Source: Ureibacillus xyleni (lineage in GTDB: Bacteria > Bacillota > Bacilli > Bacillales_A > Planococcaceae). Taken from it: a stretch of DNA of 64,000 nt. The stretch lies in the NCBI RefSeq assembly GCF_900217795.1, contig NZ_OBMQ01000003.1, forward strand, positions 62,001 to 126,000, in the 5' to 3' direction. The notes below the pieces were generated by a model. It saw only the letters and a program-made list of their open reading frames with translations, was not told the origin of the DNA and made no database searches. Below, in pieces: positions 27,848 to 39,371 of this stretch; within the stretch, counting starts at the first letter, position 1, and every line of letters starts with the position of its first letter. A program made the position numbers and the translations under genes.

Positions 27848-30168
27848 TATTCAAAACCTCCAACAAGTGCTAGTTTTAGCACTTCTTCTGCCGATGACAC
27901 CGGTTTGAAAGTAAGCTGATCGCGAATACTTTCTGGAATGTCATCTATATCCTTTTCATTATCTTTCGGAATAATAATGGTTGTTAATCCTGCACGGTGA
28001 GCTCCTAAAGATTTTTCTTTTAAGCCACCGATTGGTAACACTCTTCCGCGTAATGTAATTTCACCCGTCATACCAATTTCACGTTTAATTGGTTTATTCG
28101 AAATTGCTGACACTAATGCTGTCATCATCGTAATCCCTGCTGAAGGACCATCTTTCGGTACAGCACCTTCTGGAACGTGAATATGAATATCGTTTTGCTC
28201 AAAGAAATCAGAATCAATTGCTAATTTGTCTGATAGTGAACGTACATATGACAATGCAGTTTGAGCAGATTCTTTCATAACATCTCCAAGTTTACCTGTA
28301 AGCATTAGTTTTCCTTTACCTGGTGTTAATGACACTTCAATTTGTAATGTATCTCCACCTACAGTCGTGTACGCTAAACCAGTTGCAACACCCACTTGGT
28401 TTTCTGTTTCCGCTTGACCGTAATGGTAACGGTGTTTTCCAAGCATTTCTTCTAATACTTTTGTATTCACCGTAACTCGTTTTTTCTCACCGGAAACAAT
28501 GATTTTTGCAGCTTTACGACATAAAGCAGCAATTTGACGTTGTAAGTTACGTACCCCAGCTTCACGTGTATAATAACGAATTAAATCGATAATTGCTTCG
28601 TCTTTAATGACAAGTTGAGATTTCTTTAATCCATTTTCTTCAATCTGCTTAGGAATTAAATGATTTTTTGTAATTAAAGTTTTTTCAATTTCTGTATAAC
28701 CCGGAATTGTGATAACTTCCATACGGTCAAGTAACGGTCCTGGAATAGTGCTTAAATCATTAGCTGTTGCTAAAAACATCACTTGTGATAAGTCGTAAGG
28801 TTCTTCGATATAGTGATCACTAAATGAATTGTTTTGTTCAGGGTCTAATACTTCTAACATTGCAGCAGATGGATCCCCACGGAAATCATTCGACATTTTA
28901 TCAATCTCATCTAACAGGAATACTGGATTAATTGTGCCTGCCTTTTTCATTCCTTGAATAATACGACCAGGCATAGCTCCTACATACGTACGACGGTGAC
29001 CACGTATTTCGGATTCATCTCGAACCCCACCTAATGAAACACGAACAAAGTTACGATCTAAACTTTCAGCAACTGAACGTGCTAATGAAGTTTTACCAAC
29101 ACCTGGAGGACCAACAAGGCAAAGAATTGGACCGCGCACTGAGTTCATTAGTTGACGAACAGATAGATATTCTAAAATACGTTCTTTCACTTTTTCAAGA
29201 CCATCATGATCTCGATTTAAGATTTCCTCCGCATGGTGAATATCAAGTCGGTCTGTTGTAGATTTTGTCCACGGAATGGTAATCAGCCATTCTATATAAT
29301 TTCGAATTACACCACTTTCAGCACTTGCTGCTGGTAACTTTTCATAGCGATCTAACTCTTTCAACGCTGCCTTTTGAACTGATTCAGGCATTCCTGCTTC
29401 ATCAATACGTTTACGCAAATCAGCAACTTCGCCAGTTTTACCTTCTCTATCCCCTAGCTCAGCTTGAATCGCTTTCATTTGTTCACGCAAATAATACTCT
29501 TTTTGAGTACGCTCCATTGCTTGCTTCACTTTGGAGTTAATTTTCTTTTCAAGATTTAGTACTTCTTGTTCATCATGAAGTCGAATAATTAAATGATCTA
29601 AACGTTTTTTAATATTAAATATACTTAATACTTCTTGTTTCTCAGCAACTTTAAAAGGTAAATGGGAAGCGATAATATCGGCTAAACGTCCTGGTTCATC
29701 AATGTCCACAACAGAATCAATTGTTTCTGTTGTAATTTTATTTGAAGACTTTGCATACTTCTCAAAATAACTTATTAGTGTACGCATTAAAGCTTCAATT
29801 TCAACATCTTTATCTGTTTCATCTTCATGTAGTTCCAAATCTACTACTGTGAAATCTTTTTCTTCCGTATATTTCGTAATTTTTGCTCGGCTAATACCTT
29901 CAACTAAAATTCGTAAAGTGCCATTCGGTAATTTTAGCATTTGTTTTACATTCACTAACGTACCGATTGAATATAGTTCATCTTTTTTAGGTTGTTCTAC
30001 ACGTAAGTCCTTTTGTGTTGCTAAAAAAATTAAATTTTCGTTCATCATTGCGTGCTCTAATGCAGCGACAGATCGAGCTCTACCAACATCAATATGTAAA
30101 ACCATTGAAGGGTATACTAATAAGCCACGTAAAGGTAACAAAGGGATATTTGTTTTCGTATTGCTCAT
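27847..30168 (-). CDS. lon: ATP-dependent Lon protease
   Basis: 773 residues. Lon N-terminal domain from [20 protein letters not shown]-type sequence, coiled-coil linker with [19 protein letters not shown]+ module with Walker [13 protein letters not shown] and Walker [11 protein letters not shown], then the proteolytic domain with catalytic Ser in [15 protein letters not shown] and Lys in [14 protein letters not shown]. Start ATG 30168 follows GGAGGTG; upstream in-frame codons are not credible. B. subtilis has a second gene, lonB, between lon and clpX; here only a 290-nt gap with a terminator separates them. Confidence 0.97.
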   Translation of the reverse strand: MSNTKTNIPLLPLRGLLVYPSMVLHIDVGRARSVAALEHAMMNENLIFLATQKDLRVEQPKKDELYSIGTLVNVKQMLKLPNGTLRILVEGISRAKITKYTEEKDFTVVDLELHEDETDKDVEIEALMRTLISYFEKYAKSSNKITTETIDSVVDIDEPGRLADIIASHLPFKVAEKQEVLSIFNIKKRLDHLIIRLHDEQEVLNLEKKINSKVKQAMERTQKEYYLREQMKAIQAELGDREGKTGEVADLRKRIDEAGMPESVQKAALKELDRYEKLPAASAESGVIRNYIEWLITIPWTKSTTDRLDIHHAEEILNRDHDGLEKVKERILEYLSVRQLMNSVRGPILCLVGPPGVGKTSLARSVAESLDRNFVRVSLGGVRDESEIRGHRRTYVGAMPGRIIQGMKKAGTINPVFLLDEIDKMSNDFRGDPSAAMLEVLDPEQNNSFSDHYIEEPYDLSQVMFLATANDLSTIPGPLLDRMEVITIPGYTEIEKTLITKNHLIPKQIEENGLKKSQLVIKDEAIIDLIRYYTREAGVRNLQRQIAALCRKAAKIIVSGEKKRVTVNTKVLEEMLGKHRYHYGQAETENQVGVATGLAYTTVGGDTLQIEVSLTPGKGKLMLTGKLGDVMKESAQTALSYVRSLSDKLAIDSDFFEQNDIHIHVPEGAVPKDGPSAGITMMTALVSAISNKPIKREIGMTGEITLRGRVLPIGGLKEKSLGAHRAGLTTIIIPKDNEKDIDDIPESIRDQLTFKPVSSAEEVLKLALVGGFE

Positions 30169-30382
30169 GCGGGCGTTCACCTCCATCCAGATTTTCCGTA
30201 TTAACCCGCGTCTATAGTATGTGATAAAAACAAAACATTTCACTTACATAATCATAGTAATTTTTGCAAATTTCATTTTGTAAATATTATTGAATTAAAA
30301 ATAATGGTACTACTATTTATTATGTAAAGAAAAAAATAATATTTGTATGTAAATCTTGGTAATGACGAAATTTGAAAAAAAA

Positions 30383-30423
30383 CTGACTTACGACCTAGCG
30401 GATTAACGCATGTTCGAAGTCAG
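30383..30423 (-). terminator. Terminator after clpX
   Basis: CTGACTT pairs with AAGTCAG around a long loop; eight T follow on the minus strand. It ends the clpX transcript before the lon promoter region. Confidence 0.7.
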
Positions 30424-30460
30424 CTCATTACTGTTTTATTCAACGCTGAACTTAAGCTAT

Positions 30461-31729
30461 TTATGCTGAAGTTTTTTTGCCTTTTTTATTCAATTCAGTA
30501 CCATCTGAAAGAATTAATTTAGGTGTCGCTTTTTCAGTGATTGTTTCTTCTGTTACAACACATTTCACAATATCGTCGCGAGAAGGTAGTTCATACATCA
30601 TATCTAACATCGTAGACTCAATGATTGAACGTAAACCACGTGCACCTGTTTTTCGTTCGATGGCTTCTTTTGCAATCGCTTTTAATGCATCTTCTTCAAA
30701 TTCTAACTCCACTTTATCAAGCTCTAGCATTTTTTGGTATTGTTTTACTAAAGCATTTTTAGGTTCCGTTAAAATTCGAACTAATGCATCTTCATTTAAT
30801 TGCTCTAAAGATGCTAAAACTGGTAAACGGCCAATAAATTCTGGGATTAAACCGAATTTTAGTAAATCTTCAGGTATTAATTGAGATAATAATGATACAT
30901 TGTCATCTTCTTGTTTTGCTGGGTTTGAACCGAAACCGATTACTTTTCGGCCTTGACGACGTTTAATAATTTGTTCAATGCCATCAAATGCTCCACCAAC
31001 AATAAATAAGATATTCGTTGTATCGATTTGTAAAAATTCTTGGTGCGGGTGCTTACGGCCACCTTGTGGAGGTACGCTTGCTACTGTACCTTCAAGAATT
31101 TTAAGTAATGCTTGTTGTACACCTTCGCCTGATACATCACGAGTGATTGAAGGATTTTCTGATTTACGTGCTACTTTGTCAATCTCATCAATGTAGATAA
31201 TCCCTTTTTCAGCACGTTCGATATCATAATCTGCTGCTTGAATTAGTTTTAATAAGATGTTCTCTACATCTTCACCAACATAACCAGCTTCTGTTAGAGA
31301 TGTCGCATCGGCAATTGCAAATGGCACATTCAAAATACGTGCTAATGTTTGGGCTAGTAATGTTTTACCACTACCTGTTGGCCCAATTAAAACGATATTT
31401 GATTTAGCTAACTCTACATCATCTATTTTACTGTTCGAATTAATACGCTTATAGTGATTGTACACAGCAACGGCTAAAGCTTTTTTGGCGCGCTCTTGTC
31501 CAATAACATACTCATCTAAAATTGATAATATTTCTTTTGGTTTCGGAATATCTTGGAAATCGATTTCTTCTTCAACTCCAAGTTCTTCAACTACGATTTC
31601 AGAACAAAGCTCGATACATTCGTCACAAATGTAAACACCTGGTCCAGCTACTAATTTACGTACTTGTTCTTGCGGTTTTCCACAGAAAGAGCACTTTAAA
31701 TTGCCTTTTTCATCATTAAATTTGAACAA
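30461..31729 (-). CDS. clpX: ClpX, ATPase subunit of the ClpXP protease
   Basis: 422 residues. N-terminal C4 zinc finger ([11 protein letters not shown] and [10 protein letters not shown]), Walker [15 protein letters not shown], pore loop GYVGEDVEN, Walker [14 protein letters not shown]-like ClpP-docking loop in KVIGFGSNP. Unfolds tagged or adaptor-delivered substrates for ClpP. TTG start at 31729 after GGGGTGAAG. A single-gene unit between two terminators. Confidence 0.97.
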   Translation of the reverse strand: MFKFNDEKGNLKCSFCGKPQEQVRKLVAGPGVYICDECIELCSEIVVEELGVEEEIDFQDIPKPKEILSILDEYVIGQERAKKALAVAVYNHYKRINSNSKIDDVELAKSNIVLIGPTGSGKTLLAQTLARILNVPFAIADATSLTEAGYVGEDVENILLKLIQAADYDIERAEKGIIYIDEIDKVARKSENPSITRDVSGEGVQQALLKILEGTVASVPPQGGRKHPHQEFLQIDTTNILFIVGGAFDGIEQIIKRRQGRKVIGFGSNPAKQEDDNVSLLSQLIPEDLLKFGLIPEFIGRLPVLASLEQLNEDALVRILTEPKNALVKQYQKMLELDKVELEFEEDALKAIAKEAIERKTGARGLRSIIESTMLDMMYELPSRDDIVKCVVTEETITEKATPKLILSDGTELNKKGKKTSA

Positions 31730-31851
31730 TTTGCTTCACCCCTATTCAAGCAACAATCTTACAAGATTCTTAAGCCTTAATCAAATAGATTGTTTCGAGT
31801 TTGCTCATAATATAATTATTATAAGCAATTTATCTTTATGTATTAGTATGT

Positions 31852-31889
31852 TAAAACAAGGCACGGTAAAACGCCGTACCTTGTTTTAC
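31852..31889 (-). terminator. Terminator after tig
   Basis: TAAAACAAGGCACGG pairs with CCGTACCTTGTTTTA; on the minus strand the stem ends in TTTTAA. It lies between tig and clpX, which are therefore separate units. Confidence 0.8.
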
Positions 31890-31946
31890 ATGAAATTATT
31901 GTAACATTATTTCAAAATTCTACTAGTATTTTTATTGTACTAGAGA

Positions 31947-33239
31947 TTATTCAGTAATTTTAGCGTTTTCAACTAAAAATTCTACTGTTTTTTGTGTACG
32001 AATATCATTTTCAAGAATTTCAGTGTTTCCGCCTAGAGCTGTAATGATTTGATCTTTATTCATACCGAATTGACCAGCCATTTTTTCTAGTTCAGCATTT
32101 ACGTCTTCTTCTGTTACTTCAATGTTTTCTGCTTTACCGATTGCTTCTAAAGTTAAAGAAACACGTACGCGGTTTTCAGCTTCTGGACGCATTTGTTCAT
32201 GAAGAGCATCTTCATTTTGGCCAGAGAATTGGTAGTAAAGATCTAAAGACATACCTTGCATTTGTAAACGTTGAGCAAACTCATCGATCATACGGTGAAT
32301 TTCGTTATGGATCATTGATTCTGGAATATCAATTTCTGCATTTTCAGAAGCTTTTTCCACTAACTCATCACGTAATGCTGCCTCTGCATCAGCTTTCTTT
32401 TGTTCTGCAGCTTGCTCTTTAAGTTTTGTACGTAATGCTTCTAACGATTCAACTTCTGGGTCGATTTCTTTAGCGAATTCATCGTTTAATTCTGGTAATA
32501 CTTTTGTTTTAACTTCTTTAACAGTTACTTTGAAAGTAGCTTCTTTACCCGCTAATTCTGCTGCATGGTATTCTTCTGGGAATGTTACAACTACATCTTT
32601 AGATTCTCCAGCTTTAACACCTACTAATTGCTCTTCAAATCCAGGGATAAATGAACCTGAACCTATTTCAAGTGGATAATCTTCGCCCTTACCACCTTCA
32701 AATGCTACTCCATCTTGGAAGCCTTCAAAGTCGATTACAGCAGTGTCGCCTTCAACAATTGCTTCATCTTCTTTAATTTCTAATTCTGCTTTACGAGCTA
32801 ATTGCTCTTGAATTTGAGCTTCTACTTCTTCATCAGTTACTTCAACAGATGCTTTTTTCACTTCTAAACCTTTATACTCACCAAGTTTCGGTTCAGGTTT
32901 AACAGTTACTTTTGCAGTAAAAGTGAAGTTTTGACCTTTAGCAAAGTTTTCAGTTCCATCGATTTCTGGGTAATCTACTGGAGTGATACCAGCTTCGTCG
33001 ATTGCGTTTGAGTACGCATCTGGAACTAAAATTTCTAATGCATCTTGGTAAAGTGCTTCAACGCCAAAACGTTTTTCAAATAATGGACGAGGCATTTTCC
33101 CTTTACGGAAACCTGGTACGTTAATTGTTTTTACAACTTTAGCAAAAGCTTTATCTAATGCTTTATTTACTTCTTCAGCTGGTACTTCAATTGTTAAAGT
33201 ACCAATGTTACCTTCTTGTTTTTCCCATTTTGCTGACAT
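31947..33239 (-). CDS. tig: Trigger factor
   Basis: 430 residues. N-terminal ribosome-binding signature [17 protein letters not shown] (about 44-60), FKBP-type prolyl isomerase domain (about 160-245, [20 protein letters not shown] and [11 protein letters not shown]), and a helical C-terminal chaperone domain. It binds nascent chains at the ribosome exit. Conserved neighbour of clpX. Confidence 0.96.
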   Translation of the reverse strand: MSAKWEKQEGNIGTLTIEVPAEEVNKALDKAFAKVVKTINVPGFRKGKMPRPLFEKRFGVEALYQDALEILVPDAYSNAIDEAGITPVDYPEIDGTENFAKGQNFTFTAKVTVKPEPKLGEYKGLEVKKASVEVTDEEVEAQIQEQLARKAELEIKEDEAIVEGDTAVIDFEGFQDGVAFEGGKGEDYPLEIGSGSFIPGFEEQLVGVKAGESKDVVVTFPEEYHAAELAGKEATFKVTVKEVKTKVLPELNDEFAKEIDPEVESLEALRTKLKEQAAEQKKADAEAALRDELVEKASENAEIDIPESMIHNEIHRMIDEFAQRLQMQGMSLDLYYQFSGQNEDALHEQMRPEAENRVRVSLTLEAIGKAENIEVTEEDVNAELEKMAGQFGMNKDQIITALGGNTEILENDIRTQKTVEFLVENAKITE

Positions 33240-33345
33240 TTATAATACCTCCAAAAATAGTTTACAATTGTTAGACAAACTACTCGTTTATACGATTTTG
33301 ACAACCATTTTAGTATAACATAGTCTCCAATAGTTTCAACTTTTT

Positions 33346-34347
33346 TCATACTTCTTGTAGTTCTGTAAGCTTTTCGAGCATTTGCAAAAATTCGACAAGA
33401 TCGTAATCCATCTCTTGAACACTTCCAAACATTGTCCGCACAAAGTCTATATATGCCAGTGCTACATCTTCATCTTCATACTCCAACCATTCAAATGGGT
33501 AGGTTACAATTGCATGTTTCGCAATTAAATATTCCACCATTTCAAGGGTAGACGGCTCCTTTTGCAATTTGTCACCAATCATTTTAGATACATTGATAAA
33601 TTGTGGTAATTTGGTCGGTAATTCTAATGTACTTGGATTTACAACTCTTTTTAAATTGAACTTACTTATATTTAGCTCTATATTTACTTCTTGTTCAACT
33701 AGTAAGATTAAGATGATACTTTTAATAAACGGATGGGTTTTTTCATGTTCAATAATCGATTTTAAATACGATACAATTGGACGGATATTTGTTGTAGTTA
33801 ATTCATGCACTTTATTTAGCTGTTCACTCGGTAATAGTGACATAAAGTTATCTATTGAAAATGCATCAGAATCTATTTCATTTTGCCCATCAGTAGAAAT
33901 GTCATCTTGCTTTTCTTTATTTCCAGCGATATTTGCATTTAAGTCTTTTAATCGTTGGAATTTTTCAATTTGCGCCTTTGGTATTGCGCCTTCTTCCAAA
34001 AGAGAAGATATAATTTGTTCTACTTGTTTATATTGTTTTAGCTGCATACAAACGGTTAAATATAATTCCATTATTTCTAAATACATTGTAGGACCTATAC
34101 TTAATAGTCGTTCACAGATTTCCTTTGCTTTTTCAAAAGATTTTGTTTCATATAATGAATATGCATATACGCTTAAAGTAAATTCGTCCCCTTCACTATA
34201 CTTTAAAGCTTCCTCAAAGCTATTATTCGCTAAATGATATTGATAACTTTCAACATATTCATGTGCTTTTTTGATTAATCTTTCAACCGTCCCAGGAAAT
34301 ATTACGACATTATCGAATGTTGTATATTTTTTTAGTTTTCTTTTCAA
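33346..34347 (-). CDS. TPR-like protein (YsoA-like)
   Basis: 333 residues from a TTG start after GGGAG. Degenerate tetratricopeptide pairs at about 35-135 (LANNSFEEALKYSEG; YSLYETKSFEKAKEICERLL; MELYLTVCMQLKQYKQVEQI), an acidic linker, and a helical C-terminal half. Its position upstream of tig matches ysoA of B. subtilis. TPRs bind proteins, but the partner is unknown. Confidence 0.75.
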   Translation of the reverse strand: MKRKLKKYTTFDNVVIFPGTVERLIKKAHEYVESYQYHLANNSFEEALKYSEGDEFTLSVYAYSLYETKSFEKAKEICERLLSIGPTMYLEIMELYLTVCMQLKQYKQVEQIISSLLEEGAIPKAQIEKFQRLKDLNANIAGNKEKQDDISTDGQNEIDSDAFSIDNFMSLLPSEQLNKVHELTTTNIRPIVSYLKSIIEHEKTHPFIKSIILILLVEQEVNIELNISKFNLKRVVNPSTLELPTKLPQFINVSKMIGDKLQKEPSTLEMVEYLIAKHAIVTYPFEWLEYEDEDVALAYIDFVRTMFGSVQEMDYDLVEFLQMLEKLTELQEV

Positions 34348-34588
34348 AACTTCTCACTCCCGGATGTCTACAAAATATTTCCATAGTATTATTTATTTTA
34401 CCTGTTATCGAACAACTGAACAATACTATTGTTTCGAAAGTTGGGTAATCATTAAGCACTTTATGTTAAAACTTTTGCCTTTCCCTTGCAATAATGTACT
34501 AAGATATCCAAGTATTTTCCTTCAAAATGCATTTTTAATCGGGGTTTTTTAAAATACTGAAGAATAAGTTACATCATTTCAAACACAA

Positions 34589-34619
34589 AAGGCTTGAAGA
34601 ATTTTTTGTCTTCAAGCCT
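34589..34619. terminator. Terminator after the epimerase-like gene
   Basis: Perfect 12-bp stem AAGGCTTGAAGA/TCTTCAAGCCTT with a 7-nt loop and a T-containing tail on the minus strand. Confidence 0.85.
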
Positions 34620-34625
34620 TGTAAA

Positions 34626-35510
34626 TTATTTACACTGTTTAGTAATCTCATTAATTAATGTTGGCAACCAATCGTTTAATGGTTCGCATGTAAATCCTGC
34701 TTTAATCGACTTCTCTTGCGACATATACCAATCATCCGGTAACGAGAATGGCGAAGTTCTTTCATTATCCTTACCCACTACTATTTTTGCTTGTTTTCCA
34801 ACTGCCTTTTCGATTAGTCCCATTAACTCTTGCATCGATACAGTACCCGATGAAGTAACATTAAATGGACCTTCAATATCTGAAAGAAGGGCAAATTTTA
34901 AAAATTTCGCCGCATCCTCGGATGAAATAAAGGACATTCGTGCATTCATACTTATAAAATGAATTGGCTCTCCTTTGATCACACGTTCAATATGATCATG
35001 TAAACGTCTTGTATAATCATCCAATCCTAAAACAATTGGAAAACGAACAGCTACAACAGGAAAAGATGCTTGTTGGAAAAATACTGCCTCAGCTAACCTC
35101 TTTCCTTCGCCGTATGAAAAATCTTGACTATTACCATAGCGAATATTATAGGTATAAGGATTAAAATCTTCTTCTGTTAGCTCTTTCCCTAATATTTCAT
35201 CATAGACACTCAATGTAGAAGTGAATATGTACTTCTTTGTTTTCCCTTTAAAAACTTCACAAGCAGCTAACGCTTCATTTGGGGAATAACAAATATTATC
35301 AAAGACAATATCCCAAGAAGTATTTTCAAATATCTCTTTAAATGTTTCTGTATCAGTACGATCTACAATGATTTGTTGCACTCTGTCACCAAATAGATGC
35401 GGAGTAATTCCGCGCGTTGCAATGGTAATATTAAATCCTTCTTCTATTAAAACTTCGACAAGCCTTTTACCAAAAAAACGTGTTCCACCTAACACTAATA
35501 TTTTTTTCAT
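34626..35510 (-). CDS. NAD-dependent epimerase/dehydratase family protein
   Basis: 294 residues, extended SDR. N-terminal ILVLGGTRFFGKRLVEVLI is the Rossmann Gly-rich motif; the active site pair YGEGK (in FSYGEGKRLAEAVF) corresponds to YxxxK; VAVRFPIVLGLDD and ISSEDAAKFL follow the extended SDR layout. Substrate, often a nucleotide sugar, is not deducible. Ribosome site GGGAGG. A single-gene unit. Confidence 0.8.
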   Translation of the reverse strand: MKKILVLGGTRFFGKRLVEVLIEEGFNITIATRGITPHLFGDRVQQIIVDRTDTETFKEIFENTSWDIVFDNICYSPNEALAACEVFKGKTKKYIFTSTLSVYDEILGKELTEEDFNPYTYNIRYGNSQDFSYGEGKRLAEAVFFQQASFPVVAVRFPIVLGLDDYTRRLHDHIERVIKGEPIHFISMNARMSFISSEDAAKFLKFALLSDIEGPFNVTSSGTVSMQELMGLIEKAVGKQAKIVVGKDNERTSPFSLPDDWYMSQEKSIKAGFTCEPLNDWLPTLINEITKQCK

Positions 35511-35660
35511 AACAGCCTCCCAAATTTATGACAATGATATATATTTTCTCTATTTCTCTTCATTTCCCTTCAAAGAATTGTCACTACTACCTAATGTATA
35601 ATAATTTAAAACTTGTCTAGGCTAGTTTTGTGATTTAAAACAAAACGAGGAGTGATTTAG

Positions 35661-36173
35661 ATGGGTATTTTGAGTAGAAATCCAAAAGAAGAGCCAATGC
35701 ATTATGGCGAAGTGTTTGCAATTTGGTCACATGTGTTATCAAACAACGGTATGATTGCTGCCTATCAGACACTTTATAACCATACTGGGGATCAGGAGTT
35801 ATCAAAAATAATAGAAGAGGCTTTGGCGGGTATTGAAGAAGAAAATAAAAAATTGAAGGATATATTAAAAGTGAATGGAGTTGGCCTACCTCCTGCACCA
35901 CCTGAACGCCCAAATGCAAGACGTGACGACATTCCAGTTGGAGCAAAGTTTATGGACCCAGAAATTAGTGCAAAACTATCAGCAGATGTAGCAGCTGGCC
36001 TAGTTGCATGTAGCACTGCGATGGGGATGTCAACTCGAGAAGATATTGCCTACATGTATGGTCAATTCCATATGGCAAAAGCTCAACTTGGTGCAAAGTT
36101 ATTAAGATTAAATAAAGCAAGAGGTTGGTTAGTTCCTCCTCCATTACATGTAAGTCCACAAGACGAAAGATAA
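35661..36173 (+). CDS. DUF3231 family protein
   Basis: 170 residues, helical, typical of the DUF3231 family found in sporeformers: MHYGEVFAIWSHVLSNNGMI, then LPPAPPERPNARRDDIPVGA and FHMAKAQLGAKLLRLNKARG. Ferritin-like two-helix repeats are likely, and a coat or dormancy role is suggested for relatives, but function is not established. Ribosome site CGAGGAG before ATG 35661. Confidence 0.75.
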   Translation: MGILSRNPKEEPMHYGEVFAIWSHVLSNNGMIAAYQTLYNHTGDQELSKIIEEALAGIEEENKKLKDILKVNGVGLPPAPPERPNARRDDIPVGAKFMDPEISAKLSADVAAGLVACSTAMGMSTREDIAYMYGQFHMAKAQLGAKLLRLNKARGWLVPPPLHVSPQDER

Positions 36174-36175
36174 TC

Positions 36176-36214
36176 AAAAGGATAGGAGACAGGTTTAAGT
36201 CTTCTATCCTTTTT
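36176..36214. terminator. Bidirectional terminator between DUF3231 and acyltransferase genes
   Basis: AAAAGGATAGGAGAC pairs with GTCTTCTATCCTTTT, with T runs on the plus strand; genes converge here. Confidence 0.85.
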
Positions 36215-36215
36215 T

Positions 36216-37307
36216 CTATCCCTTTATTCCAAATAAAATCCGTAGTATCTTAATATTTTTAATAACAAAATGGTACATAAACATAATCATTGCAAAAGAA
36301 GTCGTAATTAAAACAAATGCTTTTAGCGCAATAGGCCAAGACAGATCATAAATAAAATAACCGATAGCAACAATAATCGGTTGGTGTAGAACATAAAAAG
36401 GCATTGATGCTTCACTTGTATACTTCAAAAAGTTATTTGAAAATGATAGATACTTATTTGCCAAATAAAAGATTACTAATAACCAGCTCCAACAATTAAT
36501 CGTTTTCACACCATAAAAAATGATATCTTGTATTGAATTTGGTTTAGGTAGAACCATCATAAACCAGACAATATAAATAATTGAAGTTATGATAGCTAAT
36601 GGCAAAAATAACTTATACGCAGACTTTAATGCAGGTTTAAATTCTGAACTCGAGAAAAAGTAATATCCATATATGAAAATTATGAAATAAAATACAATAT
36701 CCCAGCCACCTAGCCCCATCGTGTTAATAACACCTGAGAAAAATAGAAGTGATGGAAGTATAAAAAAATAACACTTTCTAAACTTGTGTCCCCGTGAAAA
36801 TACTTTAAACAACGGCATTGAAATAAATGAAAAAACAAGCAACACAAGTAAATACCAAAGATGCAGACCAGAAAAAGCAAAATTTCCACTACCACCAATG
36901 TCTAAATACAACCCTTCAAAGTAATGGGGAAGAAAATCCAATAATGACCCAGTAAATTGATGATTTGTAATACGTTCAATATAAACTTGAGGTGGAGATA
37001 AAATAAATACCCCGAAAATCAAAGGTATCCCTAATCGAACAAGCCGCTCTTTTATAAAATTTGATGTACTTCGATTGTTTAATGAATATGTCGTACTAAT
37101 CCCTGAGATAGTAAAAAATAAAGGCATAAGCCATACACCTAAAAACAATGAAAATACGAATATTCCACTTGTTTCTATAACATTATTTTTGACATGCCAA
37201 GGAAACGGATTAAAAAACATAGAACAGTGATACAAAAATACCCCCAACGTTGCGATTACTTTAATCCAATCGAAATCATAATGTCGTACACTTTTCCCAT
37301 TCTTCAT
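36216..37307 (-). CDS. Acyltransferase 3 family membrane protein
   Basis: 363 residues with about ten hydrophobic helices. The N-terminal RHYDFDWIKVIATLGVFLYH carries the conserved Arg-x-Asp and catalytic-type His of the acyltransferase 3 family, and IERVLRLGIP-like FIKERLVRLGIPLIFG follows. Relatives O-acetylate surface polysaccharides, peptidoglycan or antibiotics. No glycan operon is adjacent, so the acceptor is unknown. Ribosome site AGAGGTG. Confidence 0.85.
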   Translation of the reverse strand: MKNGKSVRHYDFDWIKVIATLGVFLYHCSMFFNPFPWHVKNNVIETSGIFVFSLFLGVWLMPLFFTISGISTTYSLNNRSTSNFIKERLVRLGIPLIFGVFILSPPQVYIERITNHQFTGSLLDFLPHYFEGLYLDIGGSGNFAFSGLHLWYLLVLLVFSFISMPLFKVFSRGHKFRKCYFFILPSLLFFSGVINTMGLGGWDIVFYFIIFIYGYYFFSSSEFKPALKSAYKLFLPLAIITSIIYIVWFMMVLPKPNSIQDIIFYGVKTINCWSWLLVIFYLANKYLSFSNNFLKYTSEASMPFYVLHQPIIVAIGYFIYDLSWPIALKAFVLITTSFAMIMFMYHFVIKNIKILRILFGIKG

Positions 37308-37371
37308 GAAACACCTCTATTTGTGAAATAAACCAATATTACTATATTATAAAGAATGTCATCATAAAAAA

Positions 37372-37397
37372 AGGAAAAAGTTTAGTTAAAACTTCCT
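37372..37397 (-). terminator. Terminator after the Cj0069-like gene
   Basis: AGGAAAAAGTTTAGTTAAAACTTCCT folds into an imperfect hairpin; a run of T follows on the minus strand. Confidence 0.65.
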
Positions 37398-37412
37398 CCC
37401 CTAAAATGATTA

Positions 37413-38456
37413 TTATGATACCGTAAGTGTTTTTTCTTTAATTGCTGCAATTATTTCTTCTGCAACATCATGAGCAAGTTCTAATTGAGAAGTAAACCCT
37501 ACACACGAACAGTTCATTTCACCTAAAATATATTCATCTTCTCCAGCTTCATTTGTATCTAGTATAAAGTCTGCCGTCCAAATGAGTGGAAGATCATAAT
37601 TTCCTAGTAAAGTACGCACTTCTGGCAGTTGATTTAAAAAACTTTGAACAAGATTTGACCATTGCTCAGGCGTATCGTAACGGTACTCTGCCCCTGAAAA
37701 AAGTGTCGCACTAAAGGCATCTTCCGTTTCAGCAGGTTTTTTGTGAACAACATAAAATGGTTTATCTCGTAGCATAAATAAACGTATTTCCCCCTCTTTA
37801 ATTCGAGGTAAGAATCGCATGTCCACAATCATACCGTTATCGCCGACAATATATTGTTCACAATAATTGATGAACTCACCAAGTCTCCAAAACTCAACAT
37901 GGTTGTCTTTAGCTTCCGTACATTTAATATGTGCATCTAATGGCGCTTCTTCTTCCCCATTTAACGAATCCACTAACTGAACACGCCATATTCCTTCCCC
38001 TGTTGACCCACGATTTTGTTTTAATACCCGTTCTCCATATGCTAAAGATTTTGGAAATTGATGTTTAAACTCATTCATATTGTAATAAGCATATGTATCA
38101 TCTGGTACTAATGTTGTTGATGTCAATTTGACAAGAACATCCTTTGACCCGTACCCAATCATTGCATCAGGGTGAGGCATTCCGATAACACCTTCATCAC
38201 AAAGACGTCGTAGCATATTAAAGTAACATTCTTCTTCTTTTAAGTTACCAGGATTAATACGAGATACATAGGCAATACCATTCGTTGAAACATAGTTATA
38301 AATCTCTTCTTCACGAGCTTTGTTATAAAATATTACTTCTGCCTCCACGCCCCGTTCTTTTAGTGCGTTCACCATTGGCATTGTATCTTTGCGATAACCG
38401 TCTTCACCTTTATCATTTCCACCTTGCACTTCAAAGAAAATCACTTTATTTCTCAA
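37413..38456 (-). CDS. Cj0069-like ATP-grasp-fold protein
   Basis: 347 residues from a TTG start after AAAGGGGG. KVIFFEVQGGNDKGEDGYRK at the N-terminus, then GYGSKDVLVKL, LKQNRGSTGEGIWRVQL, which looks like an ATP-grasp Lys/Gly loop, FLPRIKEGEIRLFMLRDKPF, and ILGEMNCSCVGFTSQ in place of the Glu-x-Asn metal-binding segment. I know it as the Cj0069 family, with unknown reaction. The window thus has three ATP-grasp-type proteins. Confidence 0.65.
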   Translation of the reverse strand: MRNKVIFFEVQGGNDKGEDGYRKDTMPMVNALKERGVEAEVIFYNKAREEEIYNYVSTNGIAYVSRINPGNLKEEECYFNMLRRLCDEGVIGMPHPDAMIGYGSKDVLVKLTSTTLVPDDTYAYYNMNEFKHQFPKSLAYGERVLKQNRGSTGEGIWRVQLVDSLNGEEEAPLDAHIKCTEAKDNHVEFWRLGEFINYCEQYIVGDNGMIVDMRFLPRIKEGEIRLFMLRDKPFYVVHKKPAETEDAFSATLFSGAEYRYDTPEQWSNLVQSFLNQLPEVRTLLGNYDLPLIWTADFILDTNEAGEDEYILGEMNCSCVGFTSQLELAHDVAEEIIAAIKEKTLTVS

Positions 38457-38624
38457 TTAATTACCCCCTTTAGGATTACTTACTTATCATTATAAAGGTA
38501 ATTTATTGAAGTAATTTACAGTAGATGTAAAATTTATGTGTACTTTTTATTACAAATGCTTAAATTTGTAAATTCACAAAGTTTTATATAAATTATTACC
38601 AAGCATGAACTTAGGAGGTCAAAT

Positions 38625-39371
38625 ATGTTTCAAAATAAAGTGGTCATTGTCACTGGTGCAGCACAAGGAATTGGAAAAGAGGTGGCTACCCAATATGCAA
38701 AAGCGGGGGCGAAAGTTGTATTAGCGGACTTAAATGAACAATTAGGAGAAGTTGTTAATGCTAATTTAGTTGAACAAGGATTCACAACTACTTTTATAAA
38801 AACGGATGTTCGTAAAGAAGCTGACATTAACAATCTTATGAAAACAACCGTGGAGCACTATAATACAATAGATATTTTAATTAATAATGCTGGCGTCTTT
38901 ACACCTATCTCGCCTTATGATCTTGATATTACTATCTGGGATGATGTCATTAATACGAATTTACGAAGTGTTTTTTTATGTTCACGGGAAGCGGCTAAAT
39001 TTATGCGGTTAAATGAGAATGGTGGGGCGATTGTATCGATGGCTTCCACGAGAGCTTTTATGTCGGAACCAAATACAGAAACATATGCTGCCACTAAAGG
39101 AGGTATCATTTCCCTTACTCACGCTTTAGCTAGCTCATTCTCCCAAGATCATATTCGAGTTAATTGTATTTCTCCGGGGTGGATTGAAACAGGGAATTAC
39201 GAAGATCTGCGTCCCATCGATCATGAACAACACTTTTCTAATCGAGTAGGCAAGCCTATAGATATTGCGAAAGCATGCTTTTATTTAACTGATGAACGAA
39301 ATGATTTCGTAACAGGGATTAATCTTACTATAGATGGTGGTATGACGAAGAAGATGATATATGAGGAATAG
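38625..39371 (+). CDS. SDR family oxidoreductase
   Basis: 248 residues, classical short-chain dehydrogenase. VIVTGAAQGIGKEVA binds the nucleotide; ILINNAGVF, the catalytic Ser in IVSMASTRAF and YAATKGGIISL (YxxxK) are in place; C-terminal NLTIDGGMTKKM. The adenine-ring Asp (LADLNEQ) suggests NAD(H). Substrate unknown. AGGAGG precedes ATG 38625. Confidence 0.9.
   Translation: MFQNKVVIVTGAAQGIGKEVATQYAKAGAKVVLADLNEQLGEVVNANLVEQGFTTTFIKTDVRKEADINNLMKTTVEHYNTIDILINNAGVFTPISPYDLDITIWDDVINTNLRSVFLCSREAAKFMRLNENGGAIVSMASTRAFMSEPNTETYAATKGGIISLTHALASSFSQDHIRVNCISPGWIETGNYEDLRPIDHEQHFSNRVGKPIDIAKACFYLTDERNDFVTGINLTIDGGMTKKMIYEE

Noticed and set aside
33569-34237. 222-codon plus-strand ORF opposite the TPR gene
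   Set aside because: Cys/Ser/Phe-rich antisense shadow without ribosome site.
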